Assembly: GCA_017509375.1 (NCBI GenBank)
Contig: JAFWPT010000428.1
Location: 1 to 5,558, forward strand
Length of the DNA: 5,558 nucleotides
Source of the DNA: Bacteroidales bacterium
GTDB lineage: Bacteria > Bacteroidota > Bacteroidia > Bacteroidales > UBA932
Direction: 5' to 3'
A program made the position numbers and the translations under genes. This document shows positions 4,572-5,558 of the stretch, one piece after another. Each line of letters starts with the position of its first letter. The stretch's first letter is position 1. The notes under the pieces were generated by a model. That model had not been told where the DNA came from and searched no databases. It saw only the letters and a list, made by a program, of their open reading frames with translations.

Positions 4572-5558
4572 ATGGTATCATACAAAGAAATTGGTTTGGT
4601 CAATACCCGCGAAATGTTCGCAAAGGCCGTCAAAGGTGGCTATGCCATCCCCGCTTTCAATTTCAACAACATGGAGCAGCTGCAGGCCATCATCCAGGCT
4701 TCGGCTGAGACCCGCAGCCCGGTCATCCTCCAGGTTTCCAAGGGCGCACGCAACTACGCCAACCAGACGCTGCTGCGTTATATGGCGGAAGGTGCGGTCC
4801 AGTATGCAAAAGAGCTTGGTTGGAAACGTCCCCAGATCGTGCTTCACCTCGATCACGGTGACACATTCGAGACCTGCCAGAGCTGCATCAGGATGGGTTT
4901 CTCATCTGTGATGATCGATGGCAGCGCACTCCCCTACGAAGAGAACATCGCCCTGACGCGCAAGGTCGTCCGCTATGCCCACCGTTATGACGTGACGGTC
5001 GAGGCAGAGCTTGGCGTGCTGGCAGGCGTCGAGGATGAAGTCAGTGCAGAAGAGTCCCACTACACCCGCCCGGAGGAGGTTATAGACTTCGTCAAACGTA
5101 CAGGCTGCGACTCGCTCGCCATATCTATCGGCACGAGCCACGGTGCTTACAAGTTCCGTCCGGAGCAGTGCAAGCGCGATCCCAAGACCGGCCTGCTCGT
5201 TCCACCGCCGCTGGCATTCGACGTGCTCAAGGCTATCGAGAAGAAGCTTCCCGGCTTCCCTATCGTGCTGCACGGCTCGTCTTCCGTCCCGCAGGAGTAT
5301 GTCAAGATGATCGACACCTACGGCGGCAAGATGCCCGATGCTGTCGGTATTCCCGAGGAGCAGCTCCGCAAGGCAGCCAAGAGCGCCGTCTGCAAGATCA
5401 ACATCGACTCCGATTCGCGCCTGGCGATGACAGCTACGATCCGCAAAGTGCTGGCAGAGAAGCCCGGCGAGTTTGACCCTCGCAAGTATCTCGGTCCTGC
5501 ACGCGATGAGATGAAGAAGCTCTACGCCTGGAAGATCGTACACGTGCTCGGCTCCAAC
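4572..5558 (+). CDS. fba: Class II fructose-1,6-bisphosphate aldolase, C-terminus cut by window edge
   Basis: This zinc enzyme cleaves fructose 1,6-bisphosphate to dihydroxyacetone phosphate and glyceraldehyde 3-phosphate in glycolysis and catalyses the reverse in gluconeogenesis. The frame is open from ATG 4572 to the right edge, giving 329 residues without a stop; probably only a few residues are missing. Visible landmarks are AIPAFNFNN (25-33), LHLDHGDTFE (91-100) with catalytic Asp94 and zinc ligand His95, GFSSVMIDGS (109-118), VEAELGVLAG (143-152), SIGTSHGAYK (185-194) with His190, VLHGSSSVP (232-240) with zinc ligand His234, and the phosphate-binding NIDSDSR (277-283). The insert between the last two, around GIPEEQLRKAAKSAVCK (259-275), is typical of the longer class IIB form. 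There is no Shine-Dalgarno site; AT-rich sequence precedes the start. An aldolase of another substrate (tagatose bisphosphate) belongs to the same family but is less likely. Confidence 0.95.
   Translation, partial: MVSYKEIGLVNTREMFAKAVKGGYAIPAFNFNNMEQLQAIIQASAETRSPVILQVSKGARNYANQTLLRYMAEGAVQYAKELGWKRPQIVLHLDHGDTFETCQSCIRMGFSSVMIDGSALPYEENIALTRKVVRYAHRYDVTVEAELGVLAGVEDEVSAEESHYTRPEEVIDFVKRTGCDSLAISIGTSHGAYKFRPEQCKRDPKTGLLVPPPLAFDVLKAIEKKLPGFPIVLHGSSSVPQEYVKMIDTYGGKMPDAVGIPEEQLRKAAKSAVCKINIDSDSRLAMTATIRKVLAEKPGEFDPRKYLGPARDEMKKLYAWKIVHVLGSN

Noticed and set aside
4902..5543. Long minus-strand open frame of 213 codons
   Set aside because: It is entirely antisense to the conserved aldolase frame and its product shows no family motifs; long shadow frames are common opposite GC-rich genes.

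Overview
The window looks like a chromosomal segment from a member of Bacteroidota, probably order Bacteroidales. Three things point there. The best promoter matches have the TTTG / TAnnTTTG form of that phylum. Most starts are preceded by AT-rich sequence rather than a Shine-Dalgarno site. The central gene is a fimbrillin-like lipoprotein with leucine-rich repeats (LRRs) of a style common in gut Bacteroidales. I cannot name a genus.

Layout from left to right: the first 239 residues of DnaK on the minus strand (719 down to 1, running off the left edge); an intergenic region (720-1197) with a well-formed plus-strand promoter and a structured leader; a 47-residue small ORF (1198-1341); and, 13 nt further on, a 653-residue predicted surface lipoprotein (1355-3316). 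The lipoprotein meets nadD head-on with only 3 nt between stop codons. nadD (3895-3320) and gmk (4465-3896) form a tight minus-strand pair in which the gmk stop directly abuts the nadD start. A 106-nt divergent promoter region separates gmk from a class II fructose-bisphosphate aldolase on the plus strand (4572 to the right edge, no stop reached).

The flanking genes are housekeeping: protein folding, NAD synthesis, guanine nucleotide synthesis and glycolysis/gluconeogenesis. All are GC-rich. The middle section, roughly 890-3316, is visibly richer in A and T. It holds the only accessory content: promoter, leader, small ORF and lipoprotein. It reads as a self-contained cassette placed between dnaK and nadD.

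The most interesting material is in that cassette: (1) the small ORF, which has the look of the short proteins often seen before fimbrillin-like lipoproteins in Bacteroidales; (2) a leader of about 245 nt with a strong hairpin and two mutually exclusive downstream foldings; and (3) a Cys-rich LRR tract built from alternating repeat types, suggesting growth by duplication of a two-repeat unit. No tRNA, rRNA, CRISPR array, transposase or phage gene was found.
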